Positions 5,365 to 5,560 of a DNA stretch of 5,560 bases are shown here, in pieces. Made by a program: the position numbers and the translations under genes. This DNA comes from Nitrososphaerota archaeon (GTDB lineage Archaea; Thermoproteota; Nitrososphaeria; Nitrososphaerales; Gagatemarchaeaceae): NCBI GenBank assembly GCA_005877225.1, contig VBPK01000093.1, forward strand, positions 1 to 5,560, read 5' to 3'. The notes beneath the pieces are model-generated. The model was given only the letters and a program-made list of their open reading frames with translations. It did not search any database and was not told the DNA's origin. The first letter of the stretch is position 1. Every line of letters begins with the position of its first letter.

Positions 5365-5560
5365 TCAGCACGTGCCGGAGTAGTAGGCGGTGTATGTTGT
5401 GTCCATCGAAGGTGCGACAATCGTCCTGAAAGGACTCGTAGTCCCGTCATCCCAGTGGTCGAAGGTGCAGGTGCCGTAACCCTGCGCGTTCAGCGTGTAG
5501 GTCCAACCCACCGTCGCGTTGTAGGCGAGGGGTGTGAAGCCGGCCCGAACGAGGCAGGTG
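5365..5560 (-). CDS. C-terminal end of a secreted or surface protein with an InlB-repeat-like domain (5' end outside window)
   Basis: One minus-strand frame is open from the right edge to a TGA at 5367-5365, giving 64 residues with no start codon needed inside the window. The part GYGTCTFDHWDDGTTS (27-42) followed by RTIVAPSMDTTYTAYYSGTC (45-64) has the look of a divergent InlB B-repeat type domain: aromatic-W-x-D-G, then a polar stretch, then T-T-Y-T-A-Y-Y at the very end. Such domains build beta-rich modules of cell-surface or exported proteins and often end the protein. It is rich in Thr, Tyr and Gly and poor in Lys, as exported proteins often are. Cysteines at 2, 31 and 64 could form disulfides. 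The signal peptide and main domain lie off the right side, so enzymatic or adhesive function cannot be told. It is the same strand as the ABC operon but separated by 235 nt with hairpins and a promoter, so probably an independent gene. Confidence 0.72.
   Translation of the reverse strand, partial: TCLVRAGFTPLAYNATVGWTYTLNAQGYGTCTFDHWDDGTTSPFRTIVAPSMDTTYTAYYSGTC

Noticed and set aside
5130..5450. In-frame 107-codon extension upstream of the ABC ATPase
   Set aside because: It shows no family similarity, overlaps the secreted-protein coding region in another frame, contains the proposed promoter, and the TTG at 5129 has good Shine-Dalgarno motifs and the correct family N-terminus.

Overview
The window looks like GC-rich archaeal chromosome, probably from an environmental or metagenomic lineage. 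The signs are strong Shine-Dalgarno motifs (GGAGG, GAGGTG, GGTGA) placed before TTG or GTG start codons, AT-rich TATA-like boxes in short intergenic gaps, and a secreted protein tail of a kind I associate with archaeal surface proteins. I cannot assign a phylum securely; Nitrososphaerota or Thermoplasmatota relatives would fit.

Left half (about 1-3204) is transcribed rightward. A possible gene tail is followed by a DUF72 (YecE-like) TIM-barrel protein, a divergent NAD kinase whose TTG start lies 3 nt after the DUF72 stop, a small DUF4260 membrane protein, and a TauE/SafE-type membrane transporter. The first two genes are almost certainly one operon; the two membrane genes may be read through or carry their own promoters.

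Right half (3322-5560) is transcribed leftward and converges on the first block at a 117-nt gap holding a perfect 8-bp inverted repeat. It encodes a two-gene ABC-2 export system: an ATPase followed by its permease, with GTG/TGA overlapping start and stop. A TATA-like box and Shine-Dalgarno motifs precede the ATPase. Upstream lies the C-terminal 64 residues of a secreted protein with an InlB-repeat-like domain, running off the right edge. Two small hairpins lie in the 235-nt gap after it.

No stretch over 300 nt lacks a gene. I see no tRNA, rRNA, CRISPR array, insertion sequence or phage gene. I found no convincing new multi-gene system. The most interesting points are the altered NAD-binding motifs in the NAD kinase, the paired E-x-R-I-P motif in both halves of the TauE-like protein, and the truncated secreted protein beside the ABC exporter.
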